Part shown: positions 40,997 through 49,849 of the stretch, in pieces
Layout: each line of letters begins with the position of its first letter
Numbering within the stretch: the stretch's first letter is position 1
Origin: NCEH01 sp002257205
GTDB lineage: Bacteria > Pseudomonadota > Alphaproteobacteria > Rhizobiales > Xanthobacteraceae
Reading direction: 5' to 3' (one strand)
Length of the DNA stretch: 64,000 nucleotides
Assembly: GCF_043195105.1 (NCBI RefSeq)
Contig: NZ_JBAFWO010000005.1
Notes under the pieces: model-generated
The model's database searches: none
The model's input: only the letters and a program-made list of their open reading frames with translations
Told to the model about the DNA's origin: nothing
Made by a program: the position numbers and the translations under genes

Positions 40997-43513
40997 TCAC
41001 CCAAGGGCCACATGGGTATCTGTGGAAACCCCGAGAAGAGCGGCCTGCGCATCCGCCGCTTTGTGGGCCGCGTCGAGGGTGGCGCTCCATTCGTCGATGA
41101 CGCTGGAATCATGGCCGGTGACATTGGCGAGGCTCAATTGGTCCAGCGCCACGCCCTTCAGCGTGTAGGTGCGCAGATTCTCCGGCAGGGCGATCACCGT
41201 GGAGCCGTTGACCTCGCTCAGCACCACGCTGTCCGCCGGCACCCAGCCGAAATTCAGCACGTCGGTTGTGGGCTGGAAATCGGCGATCACTTCCTGCTTG
41301 CCCCAGTTCCAAGTGATGTCGATGGTTTCCGGCGCATGGGCGACAGGCGCGGCGGAGACCACGCTGTCGAGCACGCCATTGCCGCCGATCACCGTGTCCG
41401 GCGTCAGGCTGGAGGCATTGGCGATGTCGGAGAACGACTTGCCCTGAACCCAGCTGTCATAGGCCGCCTTCACCAGGCTCTCCGAACTGCCGGTCGCATC
41501 GCCCGAGAGATCGTAGAACATCATGCCGCCGAGCCCCTGGGACTGGGCCCATTCCGCCTTCATCGCCACCGAGGCGGGGGTCTCCACCGACGAGAAGATG
41601 CCAAGCTTGGCATTGTAGACATAGGCCGCCTGGGCATCATCGTCCCAATAGAGCGACCAGCCGCTGTTCGGATCCTCCAGCTTGGCGAGGATGTCGGCAT
41701 AATCATAATGGCCGACCGAGGAGCCGACGGGAAATCCCGTGCTGGCGGCATCGAGCCCGCCGTCCCCGCCGTCCGCCACCCCGCTCCAGGCGGCGGTATA
41801 GAGCGGCGCGCCGAGCACCATCTTGCCGGGGTCGATGCCGACCGCGAGATATTGCGCGACCGCGCTTTCAATGCCCGTTCCGTCGGCGGAATCCAGCAGC
41901 GGCGCGAGATGGCCGGTGGTGGTATCCCAGGTGCCGTGGAAGTCGTAGGCCATCACATTGAACCAATCCACATAGGGATCGAGGCCGGCGAGGTTGAAAT
42001 TGGCGATCTTGGTCGCGCCCACCGGAGAGGCCACGGAGATGGTGTAGTCGCGCCCGGTTTCGGCCTCCAGCCCGTCGAGGGCGTGGCGCAGGTCGGCGAC
42101 CAGGAGGGCGTAATTGGCGCCGTCGTCCGGGCGCACCGAATTGCCCGCCAGACCCTCGCCGCCGGGAAATTCCCAGTCGAGGTCCACGCCGTCGAACATG
42201 GGATAGGTCTTGAGGAAATCCACCACCGACTGGGCGAACGTGTCCCGCCCTTCGGCGGTTGCGGCGGTGTCGCTGAAATTGGCGGAGAGGGTCCAGCCGC
42301 CGATCATCATCGAGACCTTCAGGTCGGGATGCTCGGCCTTCAGTTCCACGATCTGGTTGAAACTGCCCGCCAATCCCTGGCCCGCCGTATCGGCGATGCC
42401 GTCCACGCTGTCGGCGGCGGAGAACAGCATCTGCGTGTCGCTATAGGGATCGAACAGCACCATGTGGCCGCTGGAATCGATATTGGCCGCGGCATAGATG
42501 AGGTTGGTGAGCTGGTCGGCGGGCACATCCGAGATGGTGTAATTGTGATCGTAGACGGTCCAGTCGGCATAATAGCCGGCGAGGATCGGCCCTTTCGCCC
42601 CGCTGGCGGGCGTGTCCACGGGCGTGCCGCCCGAAGGCGTCTCGGCCGGCGGAACCTCCGCCACCGGGGTTTCCGTCACGGGCGTTTCGACTGCCGGGGG
42701 CTGGACGACCGGCGCCTCGACCACAGGGATGTCGACCGCTGGGGTGTCCACCACTGGCACCTCGACCACCGGCGGCGCGGCCGGAACCGGCTCTGCCGGA
42801 GTTTCCACGGGGAGGTCTACGGGGGCCTGCGGGCTGGTCGTACCGCCCGCGTCATCCGGCGCGGCATGGGCGGCGGAGAGCGCGGCGGTCCAGGCCATCA
42901 GCGCCGAGGCATCGTCCGCCGTGATGTTGGACAAGGAGAGTTCGGCCAGCCCGACGCCGCTCAGCGTATAGGTCTGGTCGCTCGCCGGAAGGGCGATGAC
43001 GGTCGAGCCATCGACTTCCGACAAGGTGAAGCTGGCGGCGCCGATCCAGCCGAAATCCAGCATGTCGTGGGCGGGGTCGAAGGCGATGGTTTCGTGCGTC
43101 GCCCAGCCCCAATTGATGTCGATCTCCTTGCCGAGGCCCGCATTGCCGCCGAAGGCCCCGTCGCCGGGATCGAGGATGCGGCTCCAGGCCACCAGCGCGG
43201 AAGCGTTCAGCGCGGCGATATTGGCAAGCGAAAGCTCTGCCAGGGTAACACCGCGCAGCGTATAGGTTTCAGCGCTGGAAGGGATGGAAATCACCACCGA
43301 GCCGGCGACTTCCGCCACCGTGAACGTGTCGGCGGAAAACCAGCCGAAATCCAGCGTATCGCAGGTGGGATCGAAGTCGAGCACGGTATTCGTGCTCCAC
43401 GCCCAGGTCAGGGCGGTGACGATGCCGGGATCGCCCTGTTGGCGCTGCGCTTCCGCGTCCCATTCGTCATCATTCAGCGTGCTCGTTACGGATCCAGTGT
43501 TCCCGTTCGACAT
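40997..43513 (-). CDS. GH18 chitinase-like protein with three copies of an unnamed repeat domain
   Basis: An 838-residue acidic protein. The GH18 catalytic domain (about 308-690) has SMMIGGW and the active site DGVDLDWE (441-448) intact. Two copies of an 80-residue domain precede it (about 33-110, 131-210) and one follows (about 733-810). Each reads W-x-W, DF-x-P-x2-D-x-LDFGW, V-x2-V-x-GS-VI-x-(I/L)P, TYTL-x-GV-x-L-x2-LSL-x-N. A Pro/Val/Glu/Thr linker spans 225-305. No signal peptide is visible, so secretion, if any, is non-classical. ATG chosen with AGGAGG upstream. Confidence 0.85.
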   Translation of the reverse strand: MSNGNTGSVTSTLNDDEWDAEAQRQQGDPGIVTALTWAWSTNTVLDFDPTCDTLDFGWFSADTFTVAEVAGSVVISIPSSAETYTLRGVTLAELSLANIAALNASALVAWSRILDPGDGAFGGNAGLGKEIDINWGWATHETIAFDPAHDMLDFGWIGAASFTLSEVDGSTVIALPASDQTYTLSGVGLAELSLSNITADDASALMAWTAALSAAHAAPDDAGGTTSPQAPVDLPVETPAEPVPAAPPVVEVPVVDTPAVDIPVVEAPVVQPPAVETPVTETPVAEVPPAETPSGGTPVDTPASGAKGPILAGYYADWTVYDHNYTISDVPADQLTNLIYAAANIDSSGHMVLFDPYSDTQMLFSAADSVDGIADTAGQGLAGSFNQIVELKAEHPDLKVSMMIGGWTLSANFSDTAATAEGRDTFAQSVVDFLKTYPMFDGVDLDWEFPGGEGLAGNSVRPDDGANYALLVADLRHALDGLEAETGRDYTISVASPVGATKIANFNLAGLDPYVDWFNVMAYDFHGTWDTTTGHLAPLLDSADGTGIESAVAQYLAVGIDPGKMVLGAPLYTAAWSGVADGGDGGLDAASTGFPVGSSVGHYDYADILAKLEDPNSGWSLYWDDDAQAAYVYNAKLGIFSSVETPASVAMKAEWAQSQGLGGMMFYDLSGDATGSSESLVKAAYDSWVQGKSFSDIANASSLTPDTVIGGNGVLDSVVSAAPVAHAPETIDITWNWGKQEVIADFQPTTDVLNFGWVPADSVVLSEVNGSTVIALPENLRTYTLKGVALDQLSLANVTGHDSSVIDEWSATLDAAHKAADAQAALLGVSTDTHVALG

Positions 43514-43843
43514 GCCCGCCTCCTGCCCCGTCACCAGCTAATGCCTTATGATCTGAATCATTAACGCATCCGGGTGACGCCAGCATGGCGGAAGCGAGTG
43601 GGGGTTGTCGAGCGGCTTTTACAGATGGATTGCTCAACCAATTGGTTCATTCGAGAAAATTTAGCCAATGAGTATTTTCCAGATAACAGTAAATAAAGGT
43701 TCGGACGCGCCTGAAGACGCTGATTCGGGGGCGGTAATATCGTATTTTCACGCCGGACTGCCCCGAGAAGCGCCCGCGTGACGCCCCCTTGACGCTATGT
43801 TCGCGCAGCTTGAGATTGACGCTTGGCAGCAGACAGGAATTTC
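43514..43843. other. A/T-rich divergent intergenic region with palindrome
   Basis: This 330-bp gap between the divergent chitinase and phosphotransferase genes is much richer in A/T than its surroundings, notably 43615-43745. It contains a perfect AACCAATTGGTT at 43636-43647. Promoters for both genes should lie here, but I cannot place them with confidence. No small gene is evident. Confidence 0.5.
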
Positions 43844-45349
43844 ATGTTCGATTCCATGAAGATCGAGCGCAGCCTCGACAAGGCGAGCTTCAAGGCCCTG
43901 GAACCCGGCCTGCGCGAAGGGCTGCTGGATCTTCAGTCCGAGCTGATCGCGCAGAAGCGCTGCACCATCCTCATTCTCATCAATGGCGCGGATGGGGTGG
44001 GCAAGGGGGCAATCCTCAACCAGCTCTATGGCTGGCTGGATGCGCGCAAGCTCGCCACCCTCACCTATGAGGCGCCCACCGACGAGGAGCGGGCGCGCCC
44101 GGCGATCTGGAAATATTGGCGCGACATGCCGGCCCATGGGGACATCGGCATCATCCTTGGCTCCTGGTACCATACGCCGCTCGAAACCCACGCGCTCGGC
44201 GGCCCCGATGGGGCGGAGCTGACCCAGGCGCTGGACGCGATCAATCATTTCGAAGCCATGCTGCATGCCGAGGGCGTGCTGCTGCTGAAATTGTGGCTCT
44301 ATCTCGACCCCGAGGACGCCCAGGCGCGGCTGAAGGCGCTGGACGAAGGGCCTTATGACCGGCCGGTGGTGCGGGAATGGGCGCGCATCTCCAGCAAGAA
44401 AATCCGCCGCCGACTGGAGGCGAGCGCCGCCGAGACATTTCGCCAGACCTCCACGGGCATCGCCCCCTGGACCGTCGTGCCGGCCGCCGATCTTCATTAT
44501 TGCGCCATCGCGGTCGGTAATGCGCTGATGGAAGTGCTGATGCAGGCGACCGCCGTGCCGCCGACGGAATGCGCGGTCCCTGCACCGGCCAGCGAGCCGG
44601 CCCATCCCTCGCCGATCCCGGCGGCGCTGCCGGCAGTCAGCATCCTTTCCACCCTGGATTTCAGCGAGAAACTCGACGAGGCGAGCTATCGCGCGCAGCT
44701 CGACGTGGAGCAGCAGCGTATCACCCGCCTCACCAATTCGCGTGCCTTCGCCAAGCGGGGCCTCGTGTGTGCGTTCGAGGGCAGCGACGCAGCCGGCAAG
44801 AGCAGCACCATCATGCGCCTGCGCGAGGCGCTGGACCCGCGCCATTTCCGCGTCCATCCCATTTCCGCCCCCAGCGACGAGGAGCGCGCGCGGCCCTATC
44901 TGTGGCGCTTCTGGCGGCGCATTCCCGCGCGCGGCTCAACCGCCGTATTCGATCGCTCCTGGTACGGTCGGGTGCTGGTGGAGCGGGTGGAGAAACTGAC
45001 CCCGCAGGAGGACTGGAGCCGGGCCTATGGCGAGATCAATGATTTCGAACGCCAGCTCCACGAAGGCGGCTATGTGCTGGCGAAATTCTGGCTCGCCATC
45101 AGCCCCGACGAGCAGGCCCGCCGCTTCGCCGAGCGCGAGCGCATCGCCTACAAGCGCTTCAAGCTGACGCCGGAGGATTGGCGCAACCGGGAGAAATGGC
45201 CGCTCTACGAGCACGCCGTGACCGACATGGTGGACCGCACCAGTACCTTCTATGCCCCCTGGACCCTGGTGGAGGCGGAGAACAAGCATTTCGCCCGGGT
45301 GAAGGTGCTGCGCACCATCGCCGACCGGCTGGAAGAGGCCTTGGGCTGA
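43844..45349 (+). CDS. pap: Polyphosphate:AMP phosphotransferase (two-domain PPK2, class II)
   Basis: A 501-residue fusion of two PPK2 domains. The first (about 20-225) has NGADGVGKGAI and DEERARPAIWKYWRDMP; the second (about 270-500) has EGSDAAGKSSTI, DEERARPYLWRFWRRIP and FDRSWYGRVLVERVE. Class II enzymes use polyphosphate to turn AMP into ADP. In this class usually only the C-terminal domain is catalytic; here it has the full lid Arg motif. ATG with AGGA upstream, after an unlikely TTG. Confidence 0.92.
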   Translation: MFDSMKIERSLDKASFKALEPGLREGLLDLQSELIAQKRCTILILINGADGVGKGAILNQLYGWLDARKLATLTYEAPTDEERARPAIWKYWRDMPAHGDIGIILGSWYHTPLETHALGGPDGAELTQALDAINHFEAMLHAEGVLLLKLWLYLDPEDAQARLKALDEGPYDRPVVREWARISSKKIRRRLEASAAETFRQTSTGIAPWTVVPAADLHYCAIAVGNALMEVLMQATAVPPTECAVPAPASEPAHPSPIPAALPAVSILSTLDFSEKLDEASYRAQLDVEQQRITRLTNSRAFAKRGLVCAFEGSDAAGKSSTIMRLREALDPRHFRVHPISAPSDEERARPYLWRFWRRIPARGSTAVFDRSWYGRVLVERVEKLTPQEDWSRAYGEINDFERQLHEGGYVLAKFWLAISPDEQARRFAERERIAYKRFKLTPEDWRNREKWPLYEHAVTDMVDRTSTFYAPWTLVEAENKHFARVKVLRTIADRLEEALG

Positions 45350-45417
45350 GGCCGGCGGGGCCTGCCGGACGCAATGGTCCGGCGGCCTCGGCCGCGCGAG
45401 GCGGCGTCGCCGGCCTC
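45348..45417. terminator. Three-way-junction inverted repeat between convergent genes
   Basis: GAGGCCGGCG (45348-45357) pairs perfectly with CGCCGGCCTC (45408-45417). Inside are two further perfect hairpins: GCCGGAC/GTCCGGC (45364-45383) and GCCTCG/CGAGGC (45385-45402). The set spans the 66-bp gap and both stop codons. Without U-runs, it is probably a bidirectional structural terminator. Confidence 0.6.
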
Positions 45418-46165
45418 AATGCATGTGCAGCCCGCCGTTCACGTCAAGCACGGCGCCGGTGACGTAGCTGGAAAGGTCGCTCGCGAGGAACAGGCAGGCA
45501 TCGGCGATTTCTTCCGCGCGAGCGAGCCGGCCCATGGGCACCGCCTCTTCCACTGCGCGGCGCCGCTCCGGCGTCAGCTGGCCCTGGAAGATGTCGGTAT
45601 CGACCAGGCCGGGCGCGATCGCATTGACGCGGATGCCGTCGGCGGCCAGTTCGCGCGCCATGGATTTGGCGAGGCTGTGCACGCCCCCCTTCGCGGCGGC
45701 ATAATGGGGACCGCCGAACACGCCGCCGCCCCGCAATGCCGCAAGCGAGCCGATGCACACAATGACGCCGGCGTGTTGGACGCGGAAATGCGGCACGATG
45801 GCCTGGCTCATGTTGAAGGTGCCGCGCAGGCTCGCATCCATCACCAGGTCGTAATTGGCGCGGTCCACGTCCATCAGGCGGGTGGGCTGGCTGACGCCGG
45901 CATTGTTCACCACGATGTCGAGCGCGCCGAAATGGGCGAGCACGGCCTCGATGGCATGCGCGCACTGCGCGGGGTCGGTGACGTTGCAGGCCAGCCCGGC
46001 GTGCGCGGTGCCAAGGCGTGCCGCGGCATCGCCGGCGGCCTTGCCGTCCAGGTCGAGGATGGCGATGCGGGCGCCTTCGCGGGCAAAGCGGGTCGCGGTG
46101 GCGAAGCCGATCCCGCGCGGGGTGGCCGCGCCGGTGACGACGACCACTTTTCCTTCCAGCAACAT
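45416..46165 (-). CDS. Short-chain dehydrogenase/reductase of the LacI-controlled catabolic cluster
   Basis: A 249-residue SDR with TGAATPRGIG, the NNAG block, IGSLAAL with the catalytic Ser, HYAAAKGG (YxxxK) and YVTGAVLDVNGG. The glycine loop is two residues longer than usual (TGAATPRGIG), a variant seen in part of the family. It is the last gene downstream of the regulator and binding protein, so it probably oxidises an alcohol of the imported substrate. Substrate unknown. Confidence 0.85.
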   Translation of the reverse strand: MLLEGKVVVVTGAATPRGIGFATATRFAREGARIAILDLDGKAAGDAAARLGTAHAGLACNVTDPAQCAHAIEAVLAHFGALDIVVNNAGVSQPTRLMDVDRANYDLVMDASLRGTFNMSQAIVPHFRVQHAGVIVCIGSLAALRGGGVFGGPHYAAAKGGVHSLAKSMARELAADGIRVNAIAPGLVDTDIFQGQLTPERRRAVEEAVPMGRLARAEEIADACLFLASDLSSYVTGAVLDVNGGLHMH

Positions 46166-46191
46166 GATGATGTCCTCGAAATGTTTCGCGG

Positions 46192-46280
46192 CCGATGCCC
46201 CGCCTGCCGCCCGCGCCGCGCGCCGGTCTTCTGCGTCAGGCCGAAGACCGGCACGGATCGGGCGGCAGCCGAGGCATCGG
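46192..46280 (-). repeat. Large three-tier hairpin between binding-protein and SDR genes
   Basis: Three nested perfect stems share one axis: CCGATGCC (46192-46199) with 46273-46280; CTGCCGCCCG (46204-46213) with 46259-46268; GCCGGTCTTC (46222-46231) with 46243-46252. Together 28 base pairs, separated by internal loops of 4x4 and 8x6 bases. It fills most of the gap. It may protect the binding-protein message or limit read-through to the SDR gene. Confidence 0.75.
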
Positions 46281-46289
46281 TTTGCGGCG

Positions 46290-47504
46290 TCAGCCGCGCT
46301 TGACCAGCGGGCAGGAGCCCTTTTCCATCGATTGGAACGCCTCGTCGCCGGGAACTACGGCTTTGACGATCATGTCGTCCCACGGATACTTGGATTCTTC
46401 CGGCTTCTTCACCTGGAGCAGGTACATATCGTGAATCATGCGGCCGTCGGCGCGGATGATGCCGTTCTTGGCGAACATGTCGTTGACCGGGGTCTTGCGC
46501 ATCTCGGCCATCACCTTGTCGCTGTCCTTGGAGCCGACGGCGGCGACCGCCTTGAGATAATGCAGCACCGAGGAATAATCCGCCGCCTGGGTGACGGTGG
46601 GCATGCGGCCGATCTTCTCGAAGAAGCGCTTCGACCAGGCGCGGGTCTCGTCATTGAGGTCCCAGTAGAAGCCTTCCGTGTAAAGCAGGCCCTGGGCGGT
46701 CTTCAGGCCGATGGAATGCATGTCTGTGATATAGCCGCCGAGCACGGCGAGGCGCTGCTTGCCGTCCTTGGTGATCTTGAATTCCTCGGCCTGCTTCACC
46801 GCATTGATGGTGTCGCCGCCGGAGTTTGCGAGCGCGATCACCTTGGCGCCGGAGGATTTGGCGCTGAGCAGGAAGGCGGAGAAGTCCGGCGTGTTGAGCG
46901 GCGTCTTCACCGAGCCGACCACCTTGCCGCCGGCATCCTTGACGATCTGCGCGGTGTCCTTCTCCAGTGCCAGGCCGAAGGCATAGTCGGTGGTGAGGAA
47001 GAACCAGCTGTCGCCGCCATCCTTCAGGATCGCCTTGCCGGTAACATTGGCCCAGGAGATGGTGTCGAAAGCGTAATGGATGGAATAGGGCGTGCATTTA
47101 TCGTTGGAAATGCGCGAGGTGGCGGCGCCGACGACGATGGCGATCTTCTTGAGCGAGGCGGCAATATCCACCACCGCGAGCGCGACCGCCGAGTTGGAGA
47201 TATCGGTGATCATGTCGACGTTGTCGGTCTCGTACCATTGCCGGGCGATGCCGGCGCCGATGTCGGCCTTGTTCTGGGTGTCGGCATAGACGAGGCCGAT
47301 GGGTTGGCCGAGCACCTTGCCGCCGAAATCGTCGATGGCCATCTGCACGGCGGTGACCGAGCCCTGGCCGGAAATATCCGAGAACAGGCCGGACATGTCG
47401 GTGAGCACGCCGATCTTCACGCCGTCTGCGGCGTGGGCCGTGCCGAGCGGCAGGGTGGCCACGAGGGCCATCGCGAGCGCGGGAAGCGAGAACAGTTTCT
47501 TCAT
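46290..47504 (-). CDS. ABC importer substrate-binding protein, branched-chain amino acid (LivK) type
   Basis: A 404-residue periplasmic binding protein, signal peptide MKKLFSLPALAMALVATLPLGTAHA, then DGVKIGVLTDMSGLFSDISGQGSVTAVQMAIDDFGG. This group (type I fold, often called ABC transporter substrate-binding) takes up aromatic acids, amides and others besides amino acids. GGGGAG abuts an ATG at 47513, so the next ATG at 47504 with proper spacing is preferred. It has its own operator-bearing promoter, apart from the permease genes. Confidence 0.9.
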   Translation of the reverse strand: MKKLFSLPALAMALVATLPLGTAHAADGVKIGVLTDMSGLFSDISGQGSVTAVQMAIDDFGGKVLGQPIGLVYADTQNKADIGAGIARQWYETDNVDMITDISNSAVALAVVDIAASLKKIAIVVGAATSRISNDKCTPYSIHYAFDTISWANVTGKAILKDGGDSWFFLTTDYAFGLALEKDTAQIVKDAGGKVVGSVKTPLNTPDFSAFLLSAKSSGAKVIALANSGGDTINAVKQAEEFKITKDGKQRLAVLGGYITDMHSIGLKTAQGLLYTEGFYWDLNDETRAWSKRFFEKIGRMPTVTQAADYSSVLHYLKAVAAVGSKDSDKVMAEMRKTPVNDMFAKNGIIRADGRMIHDMYLLQVKKPEESKYPWDDMIVKAVVPGDEAFQSMEKGSCPLVKRG

Positions 47505-47549
47505 TTTGGGCATCTCCCCTTACGTTTTGTTTTTCAGGTCTAGCGCCTG

Positions 47550-47587
47550 TGCATACGTATGCATTCACAGGCGCACGCGCGTGTCAA
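47550..47587 (-). promoter_or_regulatory. LacI-type operator on the -10 of the binding-protein promoter
   Basis: A perfect 14-bp palindrome TGCATACGTATGCA (47550-47563) covers the -10 TGCATA of a minus-strand promoter with consensus -35 TTGACA at 47587-47582, spacing 18. A second, wider repeat GCGCCTGTG/CACAGGCGC (47543-47551, 47566-47574) overlaps it. The same GCATACGTATGC core recurs at 54993. Confidence 0.8.
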
Positions 47588-47613
47588 TGGGCGTTGTCCC
47601 GGCGCGCGCGGGG

Positions 47614-48630
47614 TTATTCCGCCGGATGTTTCGCGGCGATGAGCGCCGATGAGCGCACGATCAGTTCGCCCGGAAGCCGCTCGGTGATGGCCTTGCGCTT
47701 GGTCTTGCGCTCCGGGTCGAACAGCAGCGCCAGGGACCGTTCGATCATGGCGTCGATCGGCTGGCGGACCGTGGTGAGCTGGTAGCTCGGCCAGGAGGCC
47801 GAGGGGATATCGTCGAAGCCGACGATGGAGAGGTCCTGCGGCACGCGCAGGCCCAGTTCGAACCGCGCCGCATCCAGCGCGCCCATGGCCATCACGTCGC
47901 TCACGCACACGATGGCATTGGGCCGCCTGCGGAAGCGCAGCAGCCGCAGGGCGGCGGCAAAGCCGCCCTCATAGGTGTTGTCGCCCATTTCGTCGCCCAC
48001 CAGCGCGAGCCCGTGGCGCGCCAGCGCCTCCTCCAGCCCCTGCTTGCGCTCGATATGGGTCGAGGTGTCGGCCCGTCCGCCGATGATGGCGAAGCGGTCG
48101 TGCTCCGCCTCGATCAGGCGTTCCGTCAGGTCGAAGGAGGCTTGCACATTGGCGCAGCACACCGAGCAGACCGCCTCCTTGTAGGTGGCGCGGTTGAACA
48201 GCACGACCGGCGTCTTGTTGCGCTCGCACGCATTGGCCATCTTGCTGGACAGGGCCGACGACGTGATGATGACCCCTTCCACCTGATATTGCAGGAGAAA
48301 CGGCAGCACGTCGTCCACTTCCCCGCCCGGCGGAACGGTGAAAAGCAGCACCCGCTTGCCGCGCTTCTGTAACGCCGCGACGAAGCCGTTCAGCACCGTC
48401 GGATAGAACGGGTTGAGCAGGTCGCCCATCACCAGGCCGACGATGTTGGACTTGTTGCTCAGCAGGCTGCGCGCCAGCTCGTTGGGCGTATAGCCGATGC
48501 TCTGCGCGGTCGAGAGGATGCGCTCGCGCGTCTCGCTGGAGATGCGTTCGTCGCCGGCCAGCGCGCGCGAGACCGTGGACTGCGAGACGCCCGCGGCGCG
48601 CGCCACGTCGCGCGAGGTAATCTTGCTCAT
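47614..48630 (-). CDS. LacI family regulator of the ABC/aldehyde dehydrogenase/PdxA-like cluster
   Basis: The 338-residue protein begins SKITSRDVARAAGVSQSTVSRALAGDERISSETRERIL, a textbook LacI helix-turn-helix and hinge, with LARSLLSNKSNIVGLV. The effector domain follows; an unusual CSVCC lies near residue 160. It sits between the permease genes and the binding-protein gene on the same strand. Two identical 12-bp palindromes near promoters of the cluster (47550, 54993) are its probable operators. Ligand unknown. Confidence 0.9.
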   Translation of the reverse strand: MSKITSRDVARAAGVSQSTVSRALAGDERISSETRERILSTAQSIGYTPNELARSLLSNKSNIVGLVMGDLLNPFYPTVLNGFVAALQKRGKRVLLFTVPPGGEVDDVLPFLLQYQVEGVIITSSALSSKMANACERNKTPVVLFNRATYKEAVCSVCCANVQASFDLTERLIEAEHDRFAIIGGRADTSTHIERKQGLEEALARHGLALVGDEMGDNTYEGGFAAALRLLRFRRRPNAIVCVSDVMAMGALDAARFELGLRVPQDLSIVGFDDIPSASWPSYQLTTVRQPIDAMIERSLALLFDPERKTKRKAITERLPGELIVRSSALIAAKHPAE

Positions 48631-48736
48631 CCGTCCTCCGCACTGGCCCGGCGCTTGCGCGCGGCCACGTTATAGACTGGTCCGTCGTGTCGCTCCAAAC
48701 GGCGGGGCGCCGCAGGCGAGCGCTTCGCCCACCGTC

Positions 48737-48760
48737 CTCGCCGGCGCCGAGGCCGGCGAG
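48737..48760 (-). terminator. Hairpin after the livM-type gene
   Basis: CTCGCCGGC pairs perfectly with GCCGGCGAG around a six-base loop, about 40 bp after the permease stop. No U-run. The rest of 48631-48797 shows nothing notable. Confidence 0.45.
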
Positions 48761-48797
48761 ATGCCGGTCGCGGCCCGATTTGCGCGCGCGCGCCATT

Positions 48798-49847
48798 TTA
48801 AAAATCCGTGCTGGCGCGGGGCGCCGGCGTGAACCGGCGTTCGGCCCGGCGCCGCCGCCAGAATGCGGGGAGCTTGGCGAGCCGGTCCAACTCGCCGACG
48901 ATCCCACGCCGGAAGGCCAGCACGCAGACCACGAAGATCGCGCCCTGGATGATCGTGACCCAGGAGCCGAACTGGGCGAGATATTGCTGCATGCCGGTGA
49001 CGATCAGCGCGCCCATCACCGGCCCGGTCAGCGTTCCCGCGCCGCCGAGCACGGTCATCAGCACCGCTTCGCCGGAGGCCTGCCAGCTCACGTCGGTGAG
49101 GGAGGCGAGCTGGAACACCAGCGCCTTGGTGGCCCCGCCCAATCCCGCGACGCCGGCGGAGATGACGAAGGCCGCCAGCTTCACATGGCGCGTCTTGATG
49201 CCGAGCGAGGTGGCCTTGATGTCATTGTCCCGCACCGCCCGCAGCACCTGGCCGAACGGGGAATTGATGGTGCGGTAGATGATCAGGAAGCCAATCAGGA
49301 ACACGCCCATGACGAAATAATACATCGCCATGTGGCTGCCGAGCGGGATCAGCCCGAACAGATCGCCGCGCGGCACGCTCTGGATGCCGTCCTCGCCGCC
49401 GGTGAATTCCGCCTGGAGGCAGAAGAAAAACACCATCTGCGCCAGCGCCAGCGTGATCATGGAGAAATAGATTCCCTGCCGGCGGATCGCCAGCCAGCCG
49501 AACGCCGCGCCCAGCACGATCGCGACGCCGGTGCCGGCGAGGATCGAGAGTTCCGGTGTGAGGCCCCAGTATTTCGCCGATTCCGCCGTCACATAGGAGG
49601 CGATGCCGAAATAGGCGGCATGGCCGAATGAGAGCAGGCCGGCGAAGCCGAACAGCAGGTTGAAGGAGCAGGCGAAGAGCGCGAAGCACAGCACCTTCAT
49701 GGCGAACAGCGGGTAGACCATGAAGGGGAACACCGCGAGCGCCGCGATGCCGAGCCCCCAGGCGAGGATCTGGCGCCGGCGCGCGGCCGTGGCCTTGGCG
49801 GCGAGAGGAGTTTTGACGGGACTCGTAGCGGGACTTGCCATGAGCAT
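48798..49847 (-). CDS. ABC importer permease, LivM type
   Basis: A 349-residue permease of the branched-chain family: NLLFGFAGLLSFGHAAYFGIASY, the conserved GGEDGIQ after helix 4-5, and the coupling segment VLRAVRDNDIKATSLGIKTRHVKLAAFV. The ATG at 49847 is 2 bp after the LivH-type stop with GGAGGG upstream. It completes the transporter with the next three genes. Confidence 0.9.
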   Translation of the reverse strand: MLMASPATSPVKTPLAAKATAARRRQILAWGLGIAALAVFPFMVYPLFAMKVLCFALFACSFNLLFGFAGLLSFGHAAYFGIASYVTAESAKYWGLTPELSILAGTGVAIVLGAAFGWLAIRRQGIYFSMITLALAQMVFFFCLQAEFTGGEDGIQSVPRGDLFGLIPLGSHMAMYYFVMGVFLIGFLIIYRTINSPFGQVLRAVRDNDIKATSLGIKTRHVKLAAFVISAGVAGLGGATKALVFQLASLTDVSWQASGEAVLMTVLGGAGTLTGPVMGALIVTGMQQYLAQFGSWVTIIQGAIFVVCVLAFRRGIVGELDRLAKLPAFWRRRRAERRFTPAPRASTDF

Positions 49848-49849
49848 GG

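Noticed and set aside
40958..43564. 868-codon plus-strand frame opposite the chitinase-like gene
   Set aside because: The minus strand carries GH18 motifs and a good ribosome site; the plus frame is compositionally a shadow.
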